A stretch of 64,000 bases of DNA from Immersiella caudata (Eukaryota; Ascomycota; Sordariomycetes; Sordariales; Lasiosphaeriaceae), in assembly GCA_030512335.1 (NCBI GenBank), contig JAULSU010000001.1, positions 6,634,001 through 6,698,000 on the forward strand, written 5' to 3'. This document shows positions 36,442 through 47,367 of this stretch, one piece after another. A program made the translations under genes and the position numbers. Each line of letters starts with the position of its first letter. The stretch's first letter is position 1. Under the pieces are notes generated by a model, which saw only the letters and a list, made by a program, of their open reading frames with translations, made no database searches and was not told the DNA's origin.

Positions 36442-38314
36442 TTAAGTTGAGAGCTCCTCCCGACTCTTCACTATTACCGTCGGGAGCTCCCGGATATCTA
36501 CATGCTCTGAACTCCCCAAGTCGACAACCCGGACCGCTTCAAGGCTGACAATGCCCTCCTGCAGCGCCAAAAAGCGCAGCTCAACAACAGAGCATGCGTT
36601 TGGAGCCAACGGCCCAATACGCACATCTGCAGACAAGCAAACAAGTTCTGTGTTGTCAACAATGCTATTTCGCTGCATTGCGTGAACGACATTCTCATCT
36701 AGCACCGCGTCCGCAATGGTGGGGTCCCGTTTTGCACCGTGCCCCGATGTTGACAGTGGTCGGATGACACGCAGTTCGTTCCGGCGCCGCTTGGGTATTG
36801 CGATGAGGGCGAGCTTTCGTGGCGGTATGGTGGGTGCTGCGGCGTTTGACGGATCTTGCTTGCTGCGGTTGACGACAAAGACGGACCATGCAAATTCCTC
36901 CCCTGCGTAAACCGGCTCGCTTGGCCCTGTGAAGGTCATGGTGATGCCAAAATCGGGAAGGGCGGTCTCAATGGGCCGGGCCGTGGCTGCCTCGAGCGAG
37001 GGGAGGGCGTCCGGACGGCTGACCGAGGGTGATATGAGGGACTGGACGTCGACGTTTCCGCCGATGGAGAGCTGGCTTGGGCGGTGAGCTCGCTGGATCG
37101 GCTGGGGGATCGGCTGACCAAAGCCAGGATTAACAGGGAGTGTGTAATCAATGTTTGTGGTCCACGACATGGCTAAGCGGGGGGTGCAGGGCTTCGGCCC
37201 CTCAGGGTTCACGAGAACCTTCACTTCGATGTTGATAACAAGGTCGCGGTTCGGGCTCTTGCTGACGGCGTCAAGGTGCTGAGGGGCTAATCTGTAGATA
37301 AATGTGAGGTGGTCGTGGGCGACACAGCGCAGGGGAAGTTTCATGCCCTCTTCGATATTTAGGTCGTCAACCGTGCTGTCTGTGACAGCTAACCCCACCT
37401 TCTCCAGGGAGGCTTCACAGTCGAAGAAAGGGGTGAAGTCCACCTCGAGCAACGCTATGAGTGCAGGGCTTGGCGGTGATGCGTTTGGCCGCGCAAATCG
37501 AACTCTGGCATGGACAACTGGGTATATAGGCAGCCGGAAGTTCCGTAAACTCTTGATGCGCCGGACCGCATCTCTTGGTTGCGTTGCCGGCGCAACTCTT
37601 GAAACCCTGAGCGCCGATAGCTCAGGCTTCACACCCCCCAACATGGGATCGCTTGCAAACGCTTCCAAAAGGTTCATCCCTGAGGGTGCGCAGCTTTGCA
37701 TGTATCCATCGCTCAACCCGCGGGGTTGTCGAGCATCGAAGGATCTGAGTCCTGCCTCCGCCGAGATGACAACGTGTGGCCCCTGAAGGCGTATTCTGGG
37801 CCGAGCGAGGAAGACTGGAAGCTTCCACACCGCATAGGCATATTGTTCCTCATCTTCTGCACTCTCATCTGTCGCAATGAATGGGTCTGGTATCTCATCG
37901 ACCGTGCCGCTAAAGATGATCTCGGAAGTTGGCGGGCCTTCTCGGTCGGGCGCATGGGGGTTCACGATTTGGGCCTCGATGGAAACGATGATGCGGCGCA
38001 AGTAGGCCCGGAAAGCTTCCGTGTCGGAGCATAGTGCCCGGAGGACTAAATATATGTCGACGGTCTCATCTGCACCTCTGAATGAGCAACGGCTTGCTGG
38101 GCGCGGGGAATCGGTCGTGAGCGTTGTGCCTACCGAAAAAGAGCTGTTCCCGTTGCTCGATTGCAGATAATTGGTCCTGAAAAGGTAACTCTCCTCGTTG
38201 AAGCGCTTTCTCAGGAGTAAATTGGGTAGCCGCTGGAATGATATAGGTGAGATGGGAGTTCTCAAGAAATGCCCGATCCGAATCCGAAACCTCGTCTTTG
38301 CTTGGTATAGCCAT
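36442..38314 (-). CDS. trs65: TRAPP complex subunit Trs65-like trafficking protein
   Basis: Two exons, 38314-38134 and 38075-36442, give 604 residues. The intron (GTAGGC...AGAG) joins EQLFF to GADETVDIYLVLRA, a typical N-terminus for this family. The long C-terminal half includes FTGPSEPVYAGEEFAWSVFVVNRS, then a conserved block rich in beta strands (LVCLSADVRIGPLAPNACSVVELRFLALQEGIVSLEAVRVVDL), which is the hallmark of the Trs65 domain. In yeast Trs65 belongs to the TRAPPII tether, acting at the late Golgi as part of the Ypt31/32 exchange factor. The start at 38314 is the first ATG; the frame is also open upstream from a TTG. It is divergent from prp40. Confidence 0.88.
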
Positions 38315-39148
38315 TGGATCTAGCAGGGTAGCAACTCTACCAGCGAGCAACTACTACCTAACGCAAAATCAACCGTGTCAGCTCCGTCTGTTTAGTTGCA
38401 TCACTTCGCAAATCGGTATGTGTTAGAGGGGACGCAGTGGTGGGTGGTTGAGAGGCACCTGGTCGGTTGTTGGGCGTCAGAAGCTGGAGCTGGGGAAGCA
38501 CCCCTGAACACTAGCGTCCCACTGATCGACAGCGGCTTGATTCCTCGCAGAAAGCAAATTTTGGACCGTGCACGACGAACGTTGAGCCTCAACGGGCTTG
38601 CCTCGACTAGCTCAACTCACACATCAATGGTATCTATCGAGAGCATGGAATACATGCCCAAATTCGTATACATGAATAAATAGATTAATTCAATACAAAT
38701 CACAACTGTTTGTCAGTGCCTTGACTGGGCGCCGACTCTGAGCCTTTTACATGTCGGAGGCCAAAATATCCGGAGGGTCAAGTACGTGTGCGAGAGGGTG
38801 AAATGATGCCCTTGAAAGGGTGAGTGTTATCCAGAAGACCAATGATCAAGCGGCTTCTCCCGTACCTGAAAAGAGTGTGAAGAAACCTAGGTCGAGCTGA
38901 GGCTGATGAAGGTTACAGGCCAAGAAGCTTGATCGACTGTATAGATATGAGGAACGAGCCAGCAAGTGGTCTGTGCGGCCGCTCAACTTTTTCTCAATCC
39001 GGCTGTGGACCACTGGCTCTCTCTCTCCACGTCGCCTTCGACGCGTTCAGCAACTGGGAATTACGCGGCGCCATATTTTACCACGCCGTCACCAATAGCA
39101 CCGTGATTCTGTTGCTCCGCGGATTTGCGACCATCTGCCCAGTCCAAG
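38315..39148. promoter_or_regulatory. Divergent promoter region, trs65 / prp40
   Basis: These 834 bp separate two divergent start codons. Open frames are short. AT-rich sequence near 38,660-38,710 stands out, but I can name no specific site. Confidence 0.45.
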
Positions 39149-41774
39149 ATGAACGCAATGGGGAGCCCTTTCCCGCCGCCAGGCGCAACCTGGCAAGAGC
39201 ATCGCACGCCCGACGGACGAACCTATTACTACAACCCCCTCACGAAGGTCACACAATGGACCAAGCCAGAGGAAATGATGACTGCTGCAGAGGTACGCGC
39301 TGGGGATCATATGATCGAATTGAGAATCAGACTGACCCAGACCGCAGCGCGCTCTCGCCAACCAGCCGTGGAAAGAGTACACGGCCGAAGGTGGTCGCAA
39401 GTACTGGTATAACACCGAAACGAAGCAGAGCTCATGGGAGATGCCCGATGTCTACAAGCGCGCTCTTGGAGGTGGCGAAGCGACGCCCACGACACCTGCG
39501 TAAGCTGCGCCTCGAGTTCATGCTGCCCTTGGCGGATGCTAATTAGTGTCCAGGACCCCCGCGACTCCCTTCGCCGACAGGCAATCGGGAAGCTTTGGCG
39601 GTGGATATGGAGGTGGCTCGTACGACCATCATCGCGATCATCGAGAACCACTGGGGGAATCGCGCCAGCTAACCTTTGGAAATAATGTCCAAGCTCAGTC
39701 ATTCGTCTCTGCGAACAACGACCCCGAGTATGCGACAGCCGAAGAAGCCGAGGCCGCCTTCAACAAACTGCTCCGCCGCAGCGGTATCCAGCCTGACTGG
39801 ACATGGGAGCAGGCTCTCCGGGCCATCGTGAAGGACTCTCAGTTCCGCGCCATCAAAGATCCCAAGGACAGGAAGACCGCATTCGAGAAGTACTGCCACG
39901 ATGTTATTGTGCAAGACAAGGAACGTGCGAAGGAGAGGCTGACAAAACTCCGCTCCGATTTTGCAACCATGCTCAAGAGCCACCCTGAGATCAAGCATTA
40001 CACTCGATGGAAAACGGCGCGACCCATCATAGAGGGTGAGACCATCTTCCGTTCGACTAATGACGAGAGCGAGCGGCGACAGCTGTTTGAAGACTACATT
40101 GTCGAAATCCGAAAGGTCTACAAAGAACAGCAGGTTTCTATCCGAAAGAGTGCCATGGACGGCCTCATCGACATGCTACCTAAGCTGAACCTCGAACCCT
40201 ACACCCGATGGACCGAAGGCCAAAGTATCATTGAGAAGACTCCTTCATACCAAAAGGACGAGAAGTATAGATCCTTGAGCAAGTATGATATCTTGACCGT
40301 TTTTCAAAACCACGTCAAAGCGCTGGAGCGCACCTTCAATGATTCTAGGCAAGACGAAAAGAACAAGAAGCTGCGCAAGGAGCGCCAGAGCCGGGATGCC
40401 TTCAATACCCTGCTGAAGGAGTTGAGGAAGAACGGCCACATTAAGGCCGGCACCAAGTGGGGTCAGATCTACCTGTATCTCGAGAACGATGATCGCTACA
40501 AGGCTATGGCCGGCCAGTCTGGCTCTACCCCTATGGAGCTGTTCTGGGACATGGTGGACGAGGAGGAGCGTGCCCTCAGGGGCACCAGAAATGATGTCCT
40601 TGATGTTATTGATGTGAGTGTGAGCTCATCAGGCGGTCAGTGACCAGTGCTGACAGCTTGGACAGGATAAGCGGTTCGATCTCACTCCCAAAACAACCTT
40701 TGAAGAGTTCGAAGTAGTTGTCAAAGATGATCGCCGCACAGCTAACATTGAGCGCGACATTTTGGAGCTCATCTTCGAGCGAGTAAGTAGACGCGTACCC
40801 TCGGCTATTGATCACTGCTGACATGTTTGAAATAGCTCCAAGAAAAGCGATCCAAGCGCCCTGACGACGACAGGCAATTGGAGCGCCAGCAACGCCGGGC
40901 TCTTGATGATCTACGTTCATTCATGAAGCGCCTTGAGCCGCCTATCTCACCCAATGACACTTACGAGCAGGTGAAACCGCGCCTCGCCCAGAGCGAAGAG
41001 TTTCAGGCAGTCGCCTCGGAAGAGACCCGCCGCGCCGCCTTCGACAAGTACACCCGGCGTCTCAAGGAGAAGGAGGAAGAGGCTGAGAGAGACCGCACCC
41101 GGCGCAGGGAACGTGGGGACGACGGATATCGCGAGAGAAGCGATAGAGGTGAGCGATCACACCGCAGCAGCGGCCGCAGGAGCCGTAGTCCGGAGCGCGA
41201 TGTCTTCGAGGCGGACCGCCGCAAGCACATCGCCGAACGTGAGCGCAATTATCGCAAGTCTAGCATGGTGGAGAGTCTCCTGTCGGATCGCAGGTCAGTT
41301 GGTTCTCCTCACGACTCCAGAGATAGAGATCGGGACCGTCGGGATCACCGTGATCGCGACCGTGAACGCGACCGCGACAGAGACAGAGCCCGTTCCCGAG
41401 ACAGAGACAGAGACCGCGACCACGGCCGGGATCGCGACTATGACCGCAGAAGTCGCGACGAACTAAACCACTACGACCGAGAACGACGCAGCCGTGAGGA
41501 GGACAGAGAAAGACTGTACCGCAGGCGAGTAATGGACCGCGATGTTGAGGAGCTTCCATATGGTGACGAGCGACCCAGTTCATCTCGCCGTCCACGGCCC
41601 GATGAGGACGACTATGACCGGAGGGATGGCCGGAACTCCAAGAGGGTCAAGATTGAGAACACTCGTGAGCATACCCCTCACCGTGAAGCTCGTCAAAGCA
41701 CTAGGACACCGCAGAAGGAAAAGTCACCCAGCGTCCGCGCCGGCAGCGAGGAGGGAGAGATTGAAGAAGACTAG
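39149..41774 (+). CDS. prp40: Pre-mRNA-processing factor Prp40
   Basis: Five exons, 39149-39292, 39348-39499, 39554-40613, 40666-40782 and 40836-41774, give 803 residues. Two WW domains lie near residues 10-45 (WQEHRTPDGRTYYYN...W) and 50-85 (WKEYTAEGGRKYWYN...W). A series of FF domains follows from about 150, the first with AEAAFNKLLRRSGIQPDWTWEQALRAI, and others at LFEDYIVEI, FQNHVKALE, FNTLLKELRK and FEEFEVVV. The C-terminal 200 residues are an Arg/Asp-rich charged repeat with several SR dipeptides. Prp40 is a U1 snRNP protein that bridges the 5' splice site to branch-point factors in early spliceosomes. The first three junctions lie between or inside the WW domains and are standard GT-AG introns of 52-55 nt. 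Confidence 0.96.
41300..41530 (+). repeat. Arg-Asp coding repeat in prp40 tail
   Basis: Tandem GACCGC/GACAGA-type hexamers encode repeated Arg-Asp, with occasional Glu and Ser. The unit preserves frame. Confidence 0.85.
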
Positions 41775-42696
41775 CGACCTTTCAAGAGAGAACTGGACAA
41801 AATACGATGGATACGAATACAAAATTGCCAGGCGACAGCGTTCGAACGCCATCAGGTTGAGCACCCACGTACGTACCATCTCCGACCGGCCAAGCCCCCT
41901 TTTCTTGATTATTAGGTAGATTCGGAAGTCGAGTAATTGTAAAATATCATGGTTATTGCGTAATGAGAGAGATTGGCTACTGTTGAAGAGACAATCGGTG
42001 AGTTGAAGAGCCCCTTATGTTGAACTAATACAGCAATTTCTACACTGCCAAAAAGTTCACCTGGCTTTTCTCCTCCTGGACATGAGTGAACATGCGACGG
42101 GATGGGTATGGCTAGAGGTAAGATCCCTATGACAGGCTCCTTCCGCCATCATCATTACTCTGCCAAAGCCTTCGCAGTTGAGGGTCTGGCAGTCCGCTGT
42201 CATGTTTGCCTGCAGGATGAATGTCAGTCACAACCCGACAGCGAAAGCAAAGAAATGTCTGGAAGAATTCATTTCCTATCTAAGTTCTGTTGAAACCACG
42301 AAGCTTGGATATCTCACACTATTTAGCCCCAGAAAAGGCCTCCAGACAGCCACCCGCATGTTGGCTTATGCACATGCGAATGGGCCACGGCGTGACTCTG
42401 TTGTCCCTCAATCTACCAGGATGCCCTTATCTCTTCTTCCCAGGTGAGCAGCACAGTATAGGGCCAGCTCAAATGCGGGACAAAGCAATCCTAGCAGGAC
42501 CAGACAACGACTGTCGTGCGGAAGCAGTAAATCGTCCGGCTCGTCATCCTCCGACGCGGCGCTCTCCTCCGATGCAGTTAAATCGCTCCGGGCGCCACCG
42601 GGTTTACCTGTATATGCGCCGCAGTTTTCAACGCCTAAAACGCCATCAGATGCATCGTGTCGGTAGTTATTGTGGGTGTCCTGGGGGATGCCCTCT
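41775..42696. other. Convergent spacer between prp40 and rli1
   Basis: These 922 bp of 3' flanking sequence contain no supportable gene. Open frames (for example plus 42290-42733) run into the last rli1 exon on the opposite strand and are shadows. Confidence 0.5.
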
Positions 42697-45212
42697 TCAA
42701 CTACTCTTCTCCACGTCCTCAAGGAAGAACTAAAAGCATGTTAGCACGTGTCCTGTCATCGCTGGGTGTGGGCTGGCTTCATACGTAATTCCCGTTGAGC
42801 TTCTGTTCCTGGTCGAGCTGCGAGTTCAACTTGTTGATACGAGGACGGTAGTTGGTGGGGTCGCGGCGGAAAGTGACATCGAGGTTCTTCAAGAATGTGT
42901 TGCAGCCAGTCAACAGCGACTCAGGCTTGTTTGCGTGGGCGCTGATGCCCGGTTGCCCGTCGAAGACAATGACCTGGTCTGCGAGGTAGGTGGCCATGAT
43001 AAAATCGTGCTCGACGATGAAAGCAGTCTTCTTGGCGTGCATGATGAAACGCTTGATGACACGGCTGGCGACGATACGCTGCTCGGAGTCAAGATCTGGG
43101 ATTGTTAGCAATGCTGACAGTATAGGCCCACCAGGCAAGGAGACCTACAGGCAGACGGCTCGTCAATCAGATAGATATCAGCGGGAATACCAAGAGCCAG
43201 AACAATGGCCACCTAGACATTGTCAGCGGGCCGCAACAGGGCCGGAGAGTCTACATACGCACTCTTTGAAGTTCACCACCGGAGAGGTTCTTGACTTCCT
43301 GGTCAATGAAGTCATCAAGCTTTAGGGGCTTGACAACATCAGTCTGGAACTGAGGCGAAAGGAACGCGGCCTTAATCTTCTTGAAGAAGAGCTGACGGAC
43401 TGTTCCCTCAAACTTGGGAGTGATGGTCTGCGGCTTCATGCTGATCTTCATCTCCGGGACCTTCCTGGTTCCGTCGGGCTTGAGGACGCCCGCGAGAAGG
43501 CGGCAGAAGGTTGTCTGCTCAGGTTAGCATCGAGACGTGGTCTGCCAATGGAATGTCTCTTCTCACCTTGCCGGTTCCATTCTCGCCCATCATGACAATA
43601 ATCTCCGAGTCAGAGAAGCTACCAGCATCGATCTTGAGGTGGAAGTTTCCGAGCGTCTTCTCCATCGATGGGTACTTAAAAGCACGAGACTTCTCGTTCA
43701 TGTATTCCTCGGTGCCTTCGGCAATGCGGAAGGTCAAGCTCTCCTCACGGAAACGCAAGTTCTCGGTCGGAATGTGGCCGTCCAAGAAGATATTGATGCC
43801 TTCACGAACGGAGTGGGGGAGAGTGACGACACCGTAGATGGCAGGCTGCCCATACAGGACGCAGATGTAGTCAGAGAGGTAATCCAGGACTGAAAGATCG
43901 TGCTCGACGACAATGACGTAGTCGTTGGGACGCAGAAGTGAGCGAATGATACGAGCGGCGCTCAATCTCTGCTTGACATCAAGATACGAGGAAGGCTCGT
44001 CGAACATGTAGCTAGGCAAAGGTCAGCATATGGATGTGGATGGTAGCCAGGAGGTTGGGCATACACGTCGGCGTTCTGAACGCAGACTGTTCCAATGGCA
44101 AAGCGCTGGAGCTCTCCACCAGACAGGAGAGTAACATCGCGGTCGTAAATGTGGCGCAATTCTGCAAGGTGTTAGGGTAAAGGTTTGGCCTGAAAAGGGG
44201 GGTAGACTGACCAAGGGTATCAACGACCTCGTCCAAGTTATCAAGAGACAGCCGACTCTCCATCAGTGCCTTGACGCTCTTATCGGCAGCCCGGATAGCC
44301 TTGGGAATCTGGTCCACATACTGTGGCTTGACCACTGCCTTCAGGTCATCCTCGAGCAGCTTGGTGAAGTAGTCTGCCGTCTTGTTAGCACCCAATCCAC
44401 TCTCTTTTTGCAAGAGAGAACCCTACTCTGCAGTTCAGAACCACGGAAGTACTTGATAACATCCTCCCAGTCAGGAGGGTTGTCATATCTTCCCAGATTG
44501 GGCTTGAGCTTTCCACTAAGAATCTTGAGAGCGGTACTCTTGCCGATACCGTTGGTTCCCACCAATCCCAGGACGTTTCCGGGTCTCGGCATGGGGAGAC
44601 GATGGAGCTTGAAGCTGTTCGCCGCATACCGATGGGTGATCTGGCTCTCGAGGTTGGTGGGAAGGTTGATAATCGTGATTGCGCTGAAAGGGCAACGCTT
44701 GGGGCAGATACCGCAACCAATGCAGAGCTGCTCCGAGATGAAGGCCAGTCGAGATTCGGGAGCCACCTTGAGGGACGCATGTTAACCGGTCGTCCACATC
44801 GGGGAGAGGTGTTTCGGAGAAATATGAACTGTGGACGAAGATGCGCATACCTCGATCTAAAGGACACTTGTTAGCTGCGAGTTCTTGGAGAGGCGACAGG
44901 TAGACCTACACATAGTTTACCAGATCGCACAACGGGGCACGACTTCTTGCATTCTTGACGACATTTCTACTGTTATTAGCATTCAATTCCTCCGAGTTCT
45001 CTGTCAATATGGAACATGAACGGACCTTTGGCTTACACTGTTGTCGCAATCACTTTAGTTAGCTTCTGCGCGCTGCTGAACGGCGGAGTGGTGGGGATTC
45101 CTGGCTTGTACATGCCTTGTCGCTATTCACAATAGCTACACTACACAGACATAATTAGTAGAGTGCGCCTCAGAGCATAGCTGCGAGCATACCGAGTGAG
45201 CTTGTCAGACAT
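42697..45212 (-). CDS. rli1: ABCE1/Rli1 ribosome-recycling Fe-S ATPase
   Basis: Thirteen exons: 45212-45193, 45140-45116, 45037-45026, 44966-44910, 44856-44851, 44766-44427, 44373-44212, 44161-44065, 44011-43567, 43514-43263, 43212-43149, 43095-42785 and 42729-42697. They total 1824 nt, 607 residues, against 608 in yeast. Eight cluster cysteines are present: four across the small exons (CKPKKCRQECKKSC) and four in CIGCGICPKRCP. ATPase site 1 has GTNGIGKST (about residue 115), LSGGELQR and MFDEPSSYLD; site 2 has GENGTGKTT (about 385), LSGGELQRVA and LIDEPSAYLD. The intron after GTGK splits the second Walker A. The end is FFLEDVEKSS. Rli1 splits post-termination ribosomes with eRF1/Dom34. Exons 3 and 5 (12 and 6 nt) are microexons, and intron 2 is GC-AG. 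Confidence 0.95.
44851..44856 (-). other. rli1: 6-nt microexon of rli1 (Ile-Glu)
   Basis: On the minus strand the order is CCTTTAG, ATCGAG, GTATGC, so six bases lie between a good acceptor and a good donor. Inserted in phase 0 they give GKLC-IE-VAPESR, matching the conserved GKLCIEV of ABCE1. Skipping the exon would delete two residues without shifting frame. Confidence 0.8.
45026..45037 (-). other. rli1: 12-nt microexon of rli1 (Cys-Lys-Pro-Lys)
   Basis: It lies between acceptor AACAG and donor GTCCGT (a weak donor). It supplies the first cluster cysteine and joins NSDK to KCRQEC in phase 0. Confidence 0.8.
45038..45115 (-). other. rli1: Probable GC-AG intron 2 of rli1
   Basis: The only join that restores the conserved NSDK-CKPK sequence ends exon 2 at AAG and begins the intron with GCATGT. 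The nearby GT four bases further on would add four bases and break the frame. Acceptor is AACAG. Confidence 0.7.
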
Positions 45213-46354
45213 CGTGACGTCGGGTTGCCGAGCGCAAGCTGATGTTGGGCGGGGCTTGGTGTCGCAAGGTTGAGCGCAGCGCGAGACTCCCAACCAGCAG
45301 GGGTTTGGTTGCGGAGTTAAGATGCAGAGTACGAAACGGCTGAGTTTATATCCCCAAAACAACGAAGAAAGAACCCAGCTGCAAGCTTAGAAAACACAAC
45401 GTCGTCAAAGAAGGCAAAAAAAGTGTGAGGGGCAGAGGGGCAAGGGCAAATCCTCGGTACCCCGCGAAGTGTGTGGGGCGGGCCTCGACAAGGGATGAAA
45501 CCTAGGGCGTGGCCTGGTAAGCTTGAATCTCACACAGTTGATTGGAGCCAGTCAGCCCATCGGGCAGATGCACTTTGGTGTCACCATGGCTGCCTTTCGA
45601 GGAGCCACTGACCTTGAATGCCCATCAGCATCACCGTCTAGGTGGTTAATAGTGTTTACTGTTTTCAAAAATTGTTCAAGAGACCCATAGCCATGCACTT
45701 GGCTTATTTCACGCATCTTCCCTGCACCACCTCTTACCGAAGCTCAACCAGGGAGGCGAGCGATCTTGGCGCAAAACCTCGAGAGACGGCGGCTACATTG
45801 AGTCATGAACTCGGCATTCAGGCCTCCTTTCAGGTTGGATCCGGCGGCTTAATATGAAAAAGTAAGGAGATCGATACTGGGTGAAGCTAAAATGCGCACA
45901 AAGGCTGGATGCTATGAGAAAGCATGCTGCCAGTCAGTGCAAACCACCGCTGAGGTGGCATGGTCTGGCAAGCCCTGCTGCTGACAATTTCATTGTCAAC
46001 GTTTGATGATAACTACCTGGGTTTCTCAACGGGAGTCAAGATTTCCTATATCGTCGCTGATGCCAATTGTTATGATATACCTTCACATTGATAACAACTC
46101 TTTTTATGATCTTGAGAAGGCCTTGGCCGGTGACGTTAGATGCTTTCGGTGATTCGATCCGTGTCTTTCGCCATCCAATTGATGCTTCTCACAGCATGCA
46201 GAACATGCAGATTTTCTCGGGGTCTGAACCTTTGTATCATTGACAGTAGGTTGCCGGTGTGTTGTGTTGGGTATTCCATTCCGGACCCCCGCGGGTCTTG
46301 GTCCAACTCGAAAATGACAGCGGTCCGGGTCAAGCACATGTGGCTAATACGGAC

Positions 46355-46366
46355 CTGCCGCGGCAG
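46355..46366. repeat. 12-bp perfect palindrome within a 7-bp inverted repeat
   Basis: CTGCCGCGGCAG is a perfect palindrome. It lies between CGGTCCG (46321-46327) and its reverse complement CGGACCG (46374-46380). CGG/CCG triplets of this kind are typical contacts of Zn2Cys6 factors, but no specific factor can be named. Confidence 0.6.
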
Positions 46367-46921
46367 CAAAGGTCGGACCGTCGGCTCCCAAAAGGCTCAA
46401 AGCATTCTGTCGCCGGGGGTAAAGCATCATGAAAGTATGCACGACAGTTCGGCTACGTATTTTTGAAGTTTAACATCACTTAGGGTGGAAGAACATTTTG
46501 TCAGCTTTAAATTTCTTTTTTGGTATTCTGGAAATCGGAATCTCCCTGGAAAGCTGAAGCATCCAACCACCTCACTGCACAGATCGTCAACTCTGAAAGA
46601 CAACAGCGAGACGGGTCGACAACTCACCTTAGTTTGGGGTCCGGCGCCAAGAAGAGAGTCATCAGCCGTGCGTGTGTGGTCGGCGGCGAAGGAAGTTAGT
46701 GGGCCTGAGGCATTCAGCTGGAAAGCACAGGCCAGCCAGCGGCACCGATCCACCATAGGTTTTCCCATTCTTCCACTCCTCCGACCACCTGCACCCTCTA
46801 TCTACACCACAACCCCGGCGAGGTCCCCCTAAATTCCACACCTCATCGCCGTCACTACGGACCGGAAAGGAAAGGATCGAAAAAGTGCTTTTCGCTGCCT
46901 GGGGGCCATTGTTAATGACTT

Positions 46922-47340
46922 GTAAGTGCTCCAGCCACTTGTCCGCACCTGCCTGCCCAACTGTGTGCCGCTGTACTTCGACATCGAAATATCATCAAAT
47001 CGGGCACATGCCTGTCAACCATCGCCTCTGCTGCCTTGGGCCGGGCTCGTCGATCGCTCAAGACTCCTCAGCCGTCTCGTAGGCGATAGTCCGGGCGTGT
47101 CCATGAAGCCTCCGCTGTTCCCTTGGCTAGCCGGAGGCGCAATTGCCGTTTCCCATCCATCAGCCTCGTCTTCTATCGCTTACACGCTCGAGAATGCGAC
47201 AACTATTATTGACCCGCTTCTTCTGCCCGTATCGTGTCGTTATTTGATGATTCTGGGTCGCATGAGCGACCTCTTTCTGCCGGTGCCGCTGGTGATCCTC
47301 CAGACTGCGAAAATTTCTCACTGACATCGTCGTCTTGCAG
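46922..47340 (+). other. Probable 5'-UTR intron of chd1
   Basis: A consensus donor GTAAGT at 46922 and a strong acceptor (CTGAC, then a T-rich run and TTGCAG at 47340) bracket 419 nt and end 27 nt before the start codon. It is inferred from splice signals only. Confidence 0.5.
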
Positions 47341-47367
47341 CAGGCAGCTCGCGGCCTGAAGATCAAA

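Larger units (their letters stand above)
45213..47367. promoter_or_regulatory. Divergent region between rli1 and chd1
   Basis: 2.15 kb separates the two start codons. The right part holds the probable chd1 5'-UTR intron. No gene is supported; the longest frames (up to 132 codons) have no motif. A perfect 12-bp palindrome lies at 46355-46366. Confidence 0.5.
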
